From Ordospora colligata OC4 (Eukaryota; Microsporidia; Ordosporidae): a stretch of DNA of 64,000 nucleotides. The notes under the pieces were generated by a model that had not been told where the DNA came from, searched no databases, and saw nothing but the letters and a program-made list of their open reading frames with translations. This document shows, piece after piece, positions 57,483-64,000 of the stretch (within the stretch, counting starts at the first letter, position 1; each line of letters starts with the position of its first letter). The position numbers and the translations under genes were made by a program. The stretch covers positions 124,001 through 188,000 of the forward strand of contig NW_014575396.1 in NCBI RefSeq assembly GCF_000803265.1, read 5' to 3'.

Positions 57483-58421
57483 ATGCTGAACGACTATTAC
57501 GAATATTTACAAACATTGGACAAAGACAAGCTAATTGAATTTCTATACCAGCCAAAAGTACACAAAAAAACATTTACAGGCATTTGCATGCGAATGGTTG
57601 CTTTAAAAATATCTTATGATGGAAGGAAATACAGTGGAGTGGCCAGGCAGTTTGGAAAACAGACAATTGATGGATATATTTCGAATGCACTTGAGATAAC
57701 AGGACTTGGAAGTAAGCTTGTGTATGCAGGACGGACAGATGCAGGAGTTAGTGCAGTAGGAATGATAGCTTCAGTACATGTTGTGTCAAGAATAGCCAAT
57801 CCAAGCAGAGGATATACGCTTGGAGATGAAGATCACAAGGAATACAGATACGACTTGATTTTGAATACATACCTTCCTGAAGACATTCGTGTGATTGGAT
57901 GGGCGCCTGTTCCTGATGACTTCAGTGCAAGGTTTACATGCATACAGCGACAGTACAGGTATTATTTTCACAAAGATAGTCTTGATTTGAGCAAGATGCA
58001 GGACTCAACACATAGAATCAAGGGGATGACGAATTTCTACTATTTTTGCAAGCATTCAGACAAGAATGCCTTGTATGAACGAACCATAGACGAATGCAGA
58101 ATCATTGATGATGGTGATATGTATTATTTGGATATCAAGGCACGTGCATTCCTGCATAACATGGTTAGGAAGATAATATGGGCAATTCTAAAAGATGGAC
58201 GAGGTGAAGCATATGATGAGAAGCGGATTGGCTTAGAAGAGCCGTATCCTCTGGTGTTTTACAATGCAATCTATCCGGAGGAGCTGCAATTTATCATGGA
58301 TCAACGTTGTAATATGCTGTTTGACCAACAGATAAGAGATGCCCGAATTAGATGCAAAATAGCAAAGCTAAGATTTGAGCATAGTTGTCAAGGATTATTT
58401 ATGGACTTCGGTGATGAATAA
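57483..58421 (+). CDS. DEG1: tRNA pseudouridine synthase Pus3/Deg1
   Basis: The 312-residue TruA-family enzyme has the catalytic loop YAGRTDAGVSAVG (Asp86), RYRYYFHK and TNFYYFCKHSDKNA, followed by FLHNMVRKIIW. The N-terminal helix before the catalytic domain (YYEYLQTLDKDKLIEFL) and the FCKHS block are typical of Pus3/Deg1, which makes pseudouridine 38 and 39 in tRNAs. Yeast Deg1 has 442 residues. CCC lies three bases before the ATG. Confidence 0.92.
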   Translation: MLNDYYEYLQTLDKDKLIEFLYQPKVHKKTFTGICMRMVALKISYDGRKYSGVARQFGKQTIDGYISNALEITGLGSKLVYAGRTDAGVSAVGMIASVHVVSRIANPSRGYTLGDEDHKEYRYDLILNTYLPEDIRVIGWAPVPDDFSARFTCIQRQYRYYFHKDSLDLSKMQDSTHRIKGMTNFYYFCKHSDKNALYERTIDECRIIDDGDMYYLDIKARAFLHNMVRKIIWAILKDGRGEAYDEKRIGLEEPYPLVFYNAIYPEELQFIMDQRCNMLFDQQIRDARIRCKIAKLRFEHSCQGLFMDFGDE

Positions 58422-58529
58422 GATTATCATAAAGTTATCAAATGATATAATGATTTATGCAATAATAAAGTTAATCAGGCAATAAAATAGTGTTATAAAT
58501 GAAATATATGTGAAAGATAAGTAAAATGT

Positions 58530-58949
58530 TTATTCGCGGACTTTTTGAATGATTTCCTTGACAACAGATTTACCTTGTTCAGTCAATACTGCCTCAGACT
58601 TACCATTGAAGACAATCCATCCTATGTTTTTCAGGTTTTCAAGGATTGAATCTCCTATCTCCTTGAATGCCGGTGCAAATTTGTCTGGCCTGCATCCTCT
58701 GTTCTTCATGCATCCGTATATCTCTGCAAGCTGCTCAGACGTTACAGACCCCATTACTGCGATTCTTCTCATAACAGATGCAACTCTTGTTAAGTACCAG
58801 GTGTCGTCACTGGGTGCCTGTTGCTTGCCTGTGCCAGTCTTCATGATGTCATGATCCTTGATGGGAACTATCTTATTATTCGACTTGAGATGTAATTTAA
58901 GTGCATTGTTGAACCTTTCTGGCCTAACCTCGTGGATCTCTGCAATCAT
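58530..58949 (-). CDS. RPS19: 40S ribosomal protein S19 (eS19)
   Basis: The 139-residue protein matches eS19: DDTWYLTRVASVMRRIAVMG, GCRPDKFAPAFKEIGDSILE and LENLKNIGWI, ending in a lysine-containing helix. The usual length is about 145. It is part of the small ribosomal subunit head. The first true ATG is at 58949; the frame above has no ATG. An A-rich box with AATT and CCCC precede it. No intron is needed. It is divergent from the TGT-like gene with 38 bases between starts. Confidence 0.94.
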   Translation of the reverse strand: MIAEIHEVRPERFNNALKLHLKSNNKIVPIKDHDIMKTGTGKQQAPSDDTWYLTRVASVMRRIAVMGSVTSEQLAEIYGCMKNRGCRPDKFAPAFKEIGDSILENLKNIGWIVFNGKSEAVLTEQGKSVVKEIIQKVRE

Positions 58950-58968
58950 ATTGGGGTAATTTTTTCTG
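58950..58968 (-). promoter_or_regulatory. AAATT plus CCCC start signal of RPS19
   Basis: On the minus strand AAAAAATTA is directly followed by CCCC (58956-58953) and then AAT and the ATG. This is the same double signal as at RPL15. Confidence 0.6.
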
Positions 58969-58987
58969 GAACTCAAAAAACGCAATT

Positions 58988-59683
58988 ATGAATGGCACGG
59001 GATCCCCTGTGCAGGTATCATATTTCATAACGACTAGGCAATGTGTGATTCCACATGTGATCTGGCCATGGAAATTCCCGTCTTTTTGTAAGGGCATTAA
59101 AGTCTACACCGATGACATATTGTACAAAGATTCTGCATATGATAAGGGACTTGAGCAAACAATCCGAGAATTTTGCTCGATTGATAGTGGAAGTGTGTGT
59201 GTTGGATTTCGAGGAAAGTCAAAGACGTTGACATCGAAGCGAGGAAACTACAAGCTTGAAAAGAAACGTTATGAAATGCTCATTGACACACTCGAACCTG
59301 ATTTTAGTGCAAACTATGCAGATGGAAAGATGATTATTGATGGAAATGAACTTGTTGAACCAGCAAATGTTAGCGAGTTCGTTTACATGCTGAATAGCGG
59401 AATCATGCTATTTGGAACAGAGTTTGTTAATAGAGCTGTGGATGAAGGACATATGTTGAAATTTGATGGAAAGATTGTAAGTGAAGGAGGAGTTTTTGAT
59501 TGTAAATGCTGTGGAGAGCTATGCGAGGGATATCTGGAGTATTTATGGAACATTAAAGAGATGAATGCAATGAGATACTTGACTATACACAATTACAATG
59601 TGATCAATAGTGTGATTGGAACGATTTGTAGTGAAGATGTGCAGGATAGAACAATTGTGTACAGTAATGAGATTGGATTATGA
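58988..59683 (+). CDS. Degenerate tRNA-guanine transglycosylase relative (QTRT2-like)
   Basis: The 231-residue protein aligns with the TGT family. Its middle (VCVGFRGKSK then KKRYEMLIDTLEPDF) matches the QTRT2-type GxxxxVTPxxYMELxxxLxPD. Its C-terminal part (GYLEYLWNIKEMNAMRYL then TIHNYN) matches the zinc-site region of TGT. Zinc ligands Cys172, Cys175 and His201 align, but the first cysteine of the CxCxxC is Phe170. The catalytic region reads GIMLFGTEF where TGT has GVDMFDCV, so the nucleophilic aspartate is lost. Family members have about 380-410 residues. It is therefore probably a non-catalytic partner subunit or a relic with a new role. No catalytic QTRT1 is in the window. Confidence 0.65.
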   Translation: MNGTGSPVQVSYFITTRQCVIPHVIWPWKFPSFCKGIKVYTDDILYKDSAYDKGLEQTIREFCSIDSGSVCVGFRGKSKTLTSKRGNYKLEKKRYEMLIDTLEPDFSANYADGKMIIDGNELVEPANVSEFVYMLNSGIMLFGTEFVNRAVDEGHMLKFDGKIVSEGGVFDCKCCGELCEGYLEYLWNIKEMNAMRYLTIHNYNVINSVIGTICSEDVQDRTIVYSNEIGL

Positions 59684-59767
59684 AAGATAATGGTGCTCAT
59701 TATTTATGGCAAAGGATGAGATTAATTGAAGCAGGAACAGATATATGAATAAAATATTTACCCCCAA

Positions 59768-60328
59768 ATGAGTATGAGCATGGCGTCAGTGGACCAATTT
59801 CTGAACTTTGGGTTGTCACTAGTGTCTATGAGGATATTTCAGAAGTCGCAGTTCCAGAGTGAGAAGGCAATATTTACACTGAGAGTGATTTATGTTGTGT
59901 CTAATGTTGTGCAGCTCTTATTTTTTGTGTACATAATGCAGAAGATCAAGAAGACGAATGATAGCAGGATGGTGAAGATCAGGAAGGAGGCTTCTCTTTT
60001 CCAAGAGGATAATGATGCAGAAGAAGAGGAGATGACGTATGGACAATACGACACACTTGAGCTGAACAAGATGAGGAAGTCTACAATGATACAGTTTTTA
60101 GTTGTATGTGCATTGCACTTCAAGTTCAAAGCTGTTCAACCACTTTTTGTGCAGTCATTTACACCGATCAGGAATCTTTTTTTGAATCCGCTGTATATGG
60201 CACACATATGGAATAGGAATGTGTTGAGGCCGTTCGATCTGAATATGTTGTTCAAGAAGACCGAGCCAGCAAAGGAGAGCAAGGAAAAAGCTGAGGAACA
60301 GAAGAGCAAAAGGATTAAGGAGGATTGA
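59768..60328 (+). CDS. PHO88: SND3/PHO88 ER membrane protein
   Basis: The 186-residue protein matches Pho88/Snd3: an N-terminal hydrophobic segment, then FTLRVIYVVSNVVQLLFFVY, the block YGQYDTLELNKM (family TTxxEYDxxEL), LHFKFKAVQPLFVQSFTPIR and RPFDL near the end. The tail is rich in Lys and Glu. Snd3 helps SRP-independent targeting of proteins to the ER. Yeast Pho88 has 188 residues. CCCCC lies two bases before the ATG. Confidence 0.9.
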   Translation: MSMSMASVDQFLNFGLSLVSMRIFQKSQFQSEKAIFTLRVIYVVSNVVQLLFFVYIMQKIKKTNDSRMVKIRKEASLFQEDNDAEEEEMTYGQYDTLELNKMRKSTMIQFLVVCALHFKFKAVQPLFVQSFTPIRNLFLNPLYMAHIWNRNVLRPFDLNMLFKKTEPAKESKEKAEEQKSKRIKED

Positions 60329-60389
60329 GTTGAATAAACAGATTTGAAATGTTTTTGTGTGAGTTAAAATTGTGATTGAAACCCCCTGG

Positions 60390-60764
60390 ATGGATCCACG
60401 TGCACTCGTTGAACATAATCAATGCGAGGTGAATGATCATGAGAAGAGGATGAATGAATTTGAGTGTGCAAGCATACCTGCACACGGAGAGATAGGAATT
60501 CTACAGGATGAGAAGAACATTGTTCGTGTAAAGGTTCAGCAGAAAAAAGGTGCAAAGAAAGTGACGATTATTGAGAACATTCCATTGGATGTGAGAGAGA
60601 ATGTTCTTTGCTCATTGAGAAAGGAAATGGGATGTGGAGGAACTCTGCTGGATGACCGATCAATCCAGCTTCAGGGAGACAAAACAACTAGCCCAGGACT
60701 TGTCAGTTCATTGAAGAAGTATATCAAGGGATGTAAAGTGGAGATGAACGGAAGGATCAGCTGA
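60390..60764 (+). CDS. SUI1: Translation initiation factor eIF1 (SUI1)
   Basis: The 124-residue protein has the SUI1 domain at about residues 42-120: VRVKVQQKKGAKKVTIIENI, ENVLCSLRKEMGCGGTLLDD and IQLQGDKT. eIF1 controls start-codon choice on the 40S subunit, which is of interest because leaders here are extremely short. Typical eIF1 has 108-113 residues; the extra 10-15 are at the N-terminus. The ATG at 60390 is preceded by CCCCC with three bases between. Confidence 0.92.
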   Translation: MDPRALVEHNQCEVNDHEKRMNEFECASIPAHGEIGILQDEKNIVRVKVQQKKGAKKVTIIENIPLDVRENVLCSLRKEMGCGGTLLDDRSIQLQGDKTTSPGLVSSLKKYIKGCKVEMNGRIS

Positions 60765-60975
60765 GTGCAATAGTTGTTGAGTTGTGTATGCCGCGAGTGT
60801 ATAAATGCCGGAGGCGTTTGATTAAATAATCTTTTGGAGTTTTGAGACATCATAGCATTTAGATGGAAAGAGTATGTGTTTGTGTGTAGTTGAGCAATGG
60901 CCTTGTGCAATGCCTGATATGGTTACGTCTTTTATCTGAAAGCCAACATCATAAATATTATACTTCTTTTATTAG

Positions 60976-61572
60976 TCAATTTGTGAAGTCTAGTGGCTCA
61001 AAGAGTATCTTGTCTGGTGCTTTAAACACTCTTGATGTTTTATGCTTAAAGAGCTCGTTCAGGATATCAAGGTTGTACTTCCTTCCTATTCTCTTTTTAT
61101 TCTTATTCTTAGGTTCAAATTCATGAAGCTTATGCTTTGAGTTGCACATCTCATCCTTTGTAAGGAGATCCTTCTGCGGCTTGTTTTCATGCAAATACAT
61201 GCATTCTCCATTCTGACATATTGAGTTTTTTAAGTAAAATGTGCAGTACTTCGTTGTTCCATATGTGCACTTCAGAACCTTTCCGTCGAGCAAGCTCTCA
61301 TCAACTTCTTGTATGCATATCCTTGCTTCCTCGCTTGTGCTGTATGTGATGTATGCACTGGCAGTAGACTCCAATGAGGATGCACGTTTATTCACAACTA
61401 TCTTCTTGATGATTCCAAATTGTCCAAAGAACTCGTTCCTACAAAGAACGTCTTCGTATGCATACTTCTGTGGAATGCATATTATGTACACAAGGTTCTT
61501 CTGCACAACTCTTATGCTTGAAAAACTCGGGGATGTATCAGGAGCTTGTGCCTGTGTATCTTTTGATATCAT
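60976..61572 (-). CDS. NOT4/CNOT4-like protein lacking the RING domain
   Basis: The 198-residue protein matches the middle of CNOT4: IRVVQKNLVYIICIPQKYA starts an RRM (about residues 20-100) with EFFGQFGIIKKIVVNK, followed by GTTKYCTFYLKNSICQNGEC and MYLHE, the CCCH finger (about 104-128). The N-terminal RING E3 domain and the long C-terminal tail of Not4 are missing. The ATG has CCC two bases upstream (ATCCCTGATG), so the start is well supported, and the 220 bases upstream do not encode a RING. It would be an RNA-binding arm of CCR4-NOT without ubiquitin ligase activity. NOT1 is at 24-28.5 kb. Confidence 0.8.
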   Translation of the reverse strand: MISKDTQAQAPDTSPSFSSIRVVQKNLVYIICIPQKYAYEDVLCRNEFFGQFGIIKKIVVNKRASSLESTASAYITYSTSEEARICIQEVDESLLDGKVLKCTYGTTKYCTFYLKNSICQNGECMYLHENKPQKDLLTKDEMCNSKHKLHEFEPKNKNKKRIGRKYNLDILNELFKHKTSRVFKAPDKILFEPLDFTN

Positions 61573-61795
61573 CAGGGATATATGCCTCTGAAAAATTTAG
61601 CTTGTTCATATCGCTATCTCATGTACATGCTTTGAACATGCATATATAAATAGCTAAAATTTACTCGGCATTAAAATATTGCATAAATCATTTCAGTGTG
61701 TTTATTATTGCATTTCCCATACTCTCTCAGGATACTTTAATCAATGCGATAATGCATGATCTGCAAACATGCACGCATAGCCACAATCTGCTCAT

Positions 61796-62491
61796 TCAAT
61801 TCAAAAACATCCCTGAATCGGCAGTATATGTCTCCTTTCCAACCTCAACTACCCAGATTTCAACATTCTCAGCATTGAGGGCATCCTCCTCGGGATGCGC
61901 ATTTCTCAGTGCCATTATTCCTATTCTTACAAGCTCTTCAACACCCATGCCTTCATATTCTCCACAGTGTGCTTCCAACACTGTTCTGGATGACTGGCAT
62001 CTACATCCTATGCTCATCCCATGTACTTCTTTTGCACTTCCTTGCGGATTAAACTCAACCAGTCTGATCTTTCCTTCATATTCTGTCATGTACAGCCCTG
62101 CAACTCCATAAAGTCTTCTTCCATCAATCACTGTTCTTTCAAACGTATCCTTCAGTAGCTCATCAAAAACATTGATGAAATGTGGCTTTCTGCCTTTAAT
62201 AACATCTTCCCTGACATTCTCATCAATCAAGTAATCCACAATATGCATCCCATCATTTGTTATCCCAGAAAACGTAAACAATGTCTTTGAATCAATCTTA
62301 AACACCTTCTTCTGCACTTCAGCCAGTTTAGACCTTTTTTCATTGTGTGCGATCATTATTCCAATTCGTGTGTTCCTTAGTCCCATCACTGTGCTTCCAA
62401 GTTCTGTTGTCTGTTGTATATAATCAAGCTGTTTGATCTTTCCTTCCGGACTGAATATCTTAAACATATTGTACCTTGCCTGAGATCCCAT
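61796..62491 (-). CDS. 20S proteasome alpha subunit, alpha6/PSMA1-like
   Basis: The 231-residue protein has the alpha-subunit N-terminus ([15 protein letters not shown], family SPxGRIxQVEYA) and [41 protein letters not shown] recalls alpha6 (PSMA1/Pre5: [20 protein letters not shown]). It forms part of the outer ring of the 20S core. The exact alpha position should be set by a tree. CCCC lies nine bases before the ATG. Confidence 0.88.
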   Translation of the reverse strand: MGSQARYNMFKIFSPEGKIKQLDYIQQTTELGSTVMGLRNTRIGIMIAHNEKRSKLAEVQKKVFKIDSKTLFTFSGITNDGMHIVDYLIDENVREDVIKGRKPHFINVFDELLKDTFERTVIDGRRLYGVAGLYMTEYEGKIRLVEFNPQGSAKEVHGMSIGCRCQSSRTVLEAHCGEYEGMGVEELVRIGIMALRNAHPEEDALNAENVEIWVVEVGKETYTADSGMFLN

Positions 62492-62559
62492 CTTACCTGG
62501 GGTCTAAACATTATATCATCTTTATTCCCAAAGATTTCATCAAATATTTGATGTAGCCA

Positions 62560-62720
62560 TGCATAATACTTTCATATCATCAAATATAATACTTCGCTTC
62601 ATGCAACATGAATAATGCTTTCACTTCATCATATATTCCATTAAAAATGTATAATACTTCACTCCACTTCATGCAAAACACTTCATGCAACATGCATAAT
62701 GAATCTAAGTCATAACCTCG
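62560..62720. repeat. Degenerate repeat of ATAATACTTCACTTCATGCAA-like units
   Basis: The 257-base gap between the proteasome gene and the next gene contains about six copies of TAATACTTTCA, TAATACTTCGCTTCATGCAACATG and CACTTCATGCAACATGCATAATG. They are imperfect and of uneven spacing. No coding frame is seen. Confidence 0.6.
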
Positions 62721-62748
62721 ATTCATAGTACATCCACTCAAATCATAC

Positions 62749-63141
62749 TCATGAGATAATAAACTTCACATGCTCTCTAACAACAGGCGCATCTACATCT
62801 TCAACAAATCGCTTCAATGACTCCTCATACATCCTAACAACATCATCCATCGGATTCTTAATGCCACTATCTATCACAAAATCATTCAACTCCCTTAGCT
62901 CTTTAAATACCCGCTCTGCAAAATTCAGCATCCTACACGCCTCATTGAAATACAGCGAGTCCTCAGAAGCCATCTGCAAAATCCTGTTGAAGTACCCCCT
63001 GATCCTGTTCTCAAAGTCTTCTACAGTCTTGATCCTCGGCGCCTCCTCAAGCGCATCAAACACACTCGATCCAGACCTGTTTGTAAACAGCTTAAATGTA
63101 TCCTCACGCACAATCAGATCAATCACTCTATATATCATCAT
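62749..63141 (-). CDS. Small helical protein, unidentified
   Basis: The 130-residue product is predicted almost fully helical (EDFENRIRGYFNRILQMASE, ACRMLNFAERVFKELRELND). No cysteine motif, signal or membrane helix is seen. It may be a subunit of a larger complex, but I recognise no family. The start at 63141 is chosen because CCCC and GGG directly precede ATGATG there; the frame remains open to an ATG at 63180. It lies 40 bases after the Myb gene on the same strand. Confidence 0.65.
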   Translation of the reverse strand: MMIYRVIDLIVREDTFKLFTNRSGSSVFDALEEAPRIKTVEDFENRIRGYFNRILQMASEDSLYFNEACRMLNFAERVFKELRELNDFVIDSGIKNPMDDVVRMYEESLKRFVEDVDAPVVREHVKFIIS

Positions 63142-63184
63142 CCCGGGGCTTTCCCATAGAAACATCATATCATTACACATTTAT

Positions 63185-63796
63185 TTAAAAAGACATACAT
63201 ATTCTTAGCAGCGCCCTGCTCGCAAGCTCATCGGCCTCGTCAAACTCATCCTCGTCCTCAGCCTCACACTTGATATATCCAGCAACATTCTGGACACTGT
63301 TGCTCCGCTTAGTTTTCATCGCTCTCTCGCCCTCGTTGCCAGATACAATCACCCCTCCAACACACTTCTTCTCTACCCTACGGCTTCTATGGAAGTCGTC
63401 AATTGTGCAGAACATGCTCCCGTGCCTCACCTTTTCACTCCTCCTCTGTATGGACGAGTTCCAGTAGTTCTTGATTGCATTGTCCGTCCTTCCTGGAAGA
63501 TACTTTGCTATCTCAGACCATCTGTTTCCGTACTTCAGGTGCAGTTCAATGATCAATCCCTCCTCTTCCACACTGAATGGTTTTTTTGTAATGTGAGGAT
63601 TCAGGTGGTTGTGCCATCTCTCTCTGCACTGCTTTCCCACACGACTGCCCAGCTTCTTTGCAATAAAAGACCAGTTCTTTGCAGAATACTCACTCACAAG
63701 CCTTACAAGCTTCTCGTCCTCTTCATGCCTCCATGGGCCCTTGATGAGTCTTCCATTTGATTCTGTAGTGCCGATAACCCGATCAAAAGAAGCCAT
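63185..63796 (-). CDS. R2R3 Myb transcription factor
   Basis: The 203-residue protein has two Myb repeats. R2 (about 19-68) holds GPWRHEEDEKLVRLVSEY, NWSFIAKKL and QCRERWHNHLNP. R3 (about 69-118) holds PFSVEEEGLIIELHLKYGNR, WSEIAKYLPGRTDNAIKNYW; its first tryptophan is Phe, as is common in R3. The tail is acidic (EDEDEFDEADE). It binds DNA in the nucleus. CCC lies eight bases upstream of the ATG at 63796. Confidence 0.93.
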   Translation of the reverse strand: MASFDRVIGTTESNGRLIKGPWRHEEDEKLVRLVSEYSAKNWSFIAKKLGSRVGKQCRERWHNHLNPHITKKPFSVEEEGLIIELHLKYGNRWSEIAKYLPGRTDNAIKNYWNSSIQRRSEKVRHGSMFCTIDDFHRSRRVEKKCVGGVIVSGNEGERAMKTKRSNSVQNVAGYIKCEAEDEDEFDEADELASRALLRICMSF

Positions 63797-64000
63797 GCGT
63801 GCTCAGGGATCCTCTCCTTATATCCTTTGTTTTCAAAATTAAATTGATGATCTATTTGGCGCAATCCACTCCGATTTAATCAACACTCAATATTAATGAA
63901 TTCCTCATTTTTCAAAATACCTTCATATATCGCCATATCCATTATCATCTATAATTGATTTTCCCTCCATAAATAATTCATCACTTATTTCCCCGCCATA
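63797..64000. other. AT-rich right end of the window, no gene seen
   Basis: The last 200 bases, upstream of the Myb gene, contain no open frame of note and no RNA gene signal. Confidence 0.5.

Noticed and set aside
60795..60835. Tiny basic frame MPRVYKCRRRLIK, considered as RPL41
   Set aside because: It is only 13 codons and does not match the 25-residue L41 pattern.
62492..62505. AGGTAAG just before the ATG of the proteasome gene, like a microsporidian 5' splice site
   Set aside because: The ATG after it starts a complete alpha-subunit N-terminus and CCCC is placed normally; no upstream exon is needed.
1..64000. CRISPR arrays, insertion sequences, rRNA genes, telomere repeats
   Set aside because: None was seen; the intergenic repeats are too degenerate and lack regular spacers, and no transposase or reverse transcriptase motif occurs.

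Overview
The window is a gene-packed stretch of a microsporidian nuclear genome. The evidence is a polar tube protein 3 (PTP3)-like gene, shortened eukaryotic housekeeping genes with no intron needed in any of them, very short intergenic gaps, and a CCC (or GGG) triplet a few bases before most start codons, a start signal known from microsporidia. Mitosome-type genes (a half ABC transporter of the Atm1 kind and a ferredoxin/adrenodoxin reductase) fit as well. The gene set and the closeness of PTP3 to EF-2 look like the Encephalitozoon/Ordospora lineage. The genus cannot be fixed from the sequence alone.

I count about 51 protein genes (one cut by the left edge), one tRNA-Gly, one possible extra small gene and one possible structured RNA. 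Starts were placed at true ATG codons, usually the one just after a CCC signal, so several genes are shorter than the longest open frame. No rRNA, CRISPR array, transposon or virus-derived gene was seen.

Layout. 1-6.4 kb: end of an unknown gene, Atm1-like ABC transporter, a secreted protein, Ncs2/Ctu2, Spc25, TFIIF alpha, TAF8. 6.4-17 kb: tRNA-Gly(CCC), PMS1, RVB2, V-ATPase A, a CDK, a signal-anchor protein, ferredoxin reductase, TRAPP Trs31, a forkhead factor. 17-24 kb: a giant ABCG transporter with a long extra C-terminal part, an eIF4E-family protein, PDCD5. 24-31.5 kb: NOT1, RPL15, FIP1, RPB9, a TPP1-like OB-fold protein. 31.5-45.7 kb: HSP104, a two-TM protein, DPH5, PTP3, SEC13, EF-2, NC2 alpha, a TSR2-like protein, SF3B2. 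45.7-55.9 kb: NEK-like kinase, zinc transporter, TRM8, a secreted/anchored protein, APN1, syntaxin, CHY zinc finger, RLI1, SUN protein. 56-64 kb: SLC19-like transporter, PUS3, RPS19, a degenerate TGT, SND3/PHO88, eIF1, RING-less NOT4, a proteasome alpha subunit, an unknown protein and an R2R3 Myb factor.

Functional links: NOT1 and NOT4 belong to CCR4-NOT; TFIIF, TAF8, RPB9 and NC2 to RNA polymerase II initiation; Ncs2, Trm8, Pus3 and the TGT-like protein to tRNA modification; DPH5 makes diphthamide on EF-2, encoded 6 kb away; RLI1, eIF1, eIF4E, RPL15, RPS19 and TSR2 serve translation or ribosome building. The most unusual points are the ABCG fusion, a syntaxin with arginine in place of the central glutamine, a TPP1-like telomere protein candidate, a TGT relative without its catalytic aspartate, a NOT4 without its RING, and a set of intergenic gaps each filled with its own degenerate repeat.
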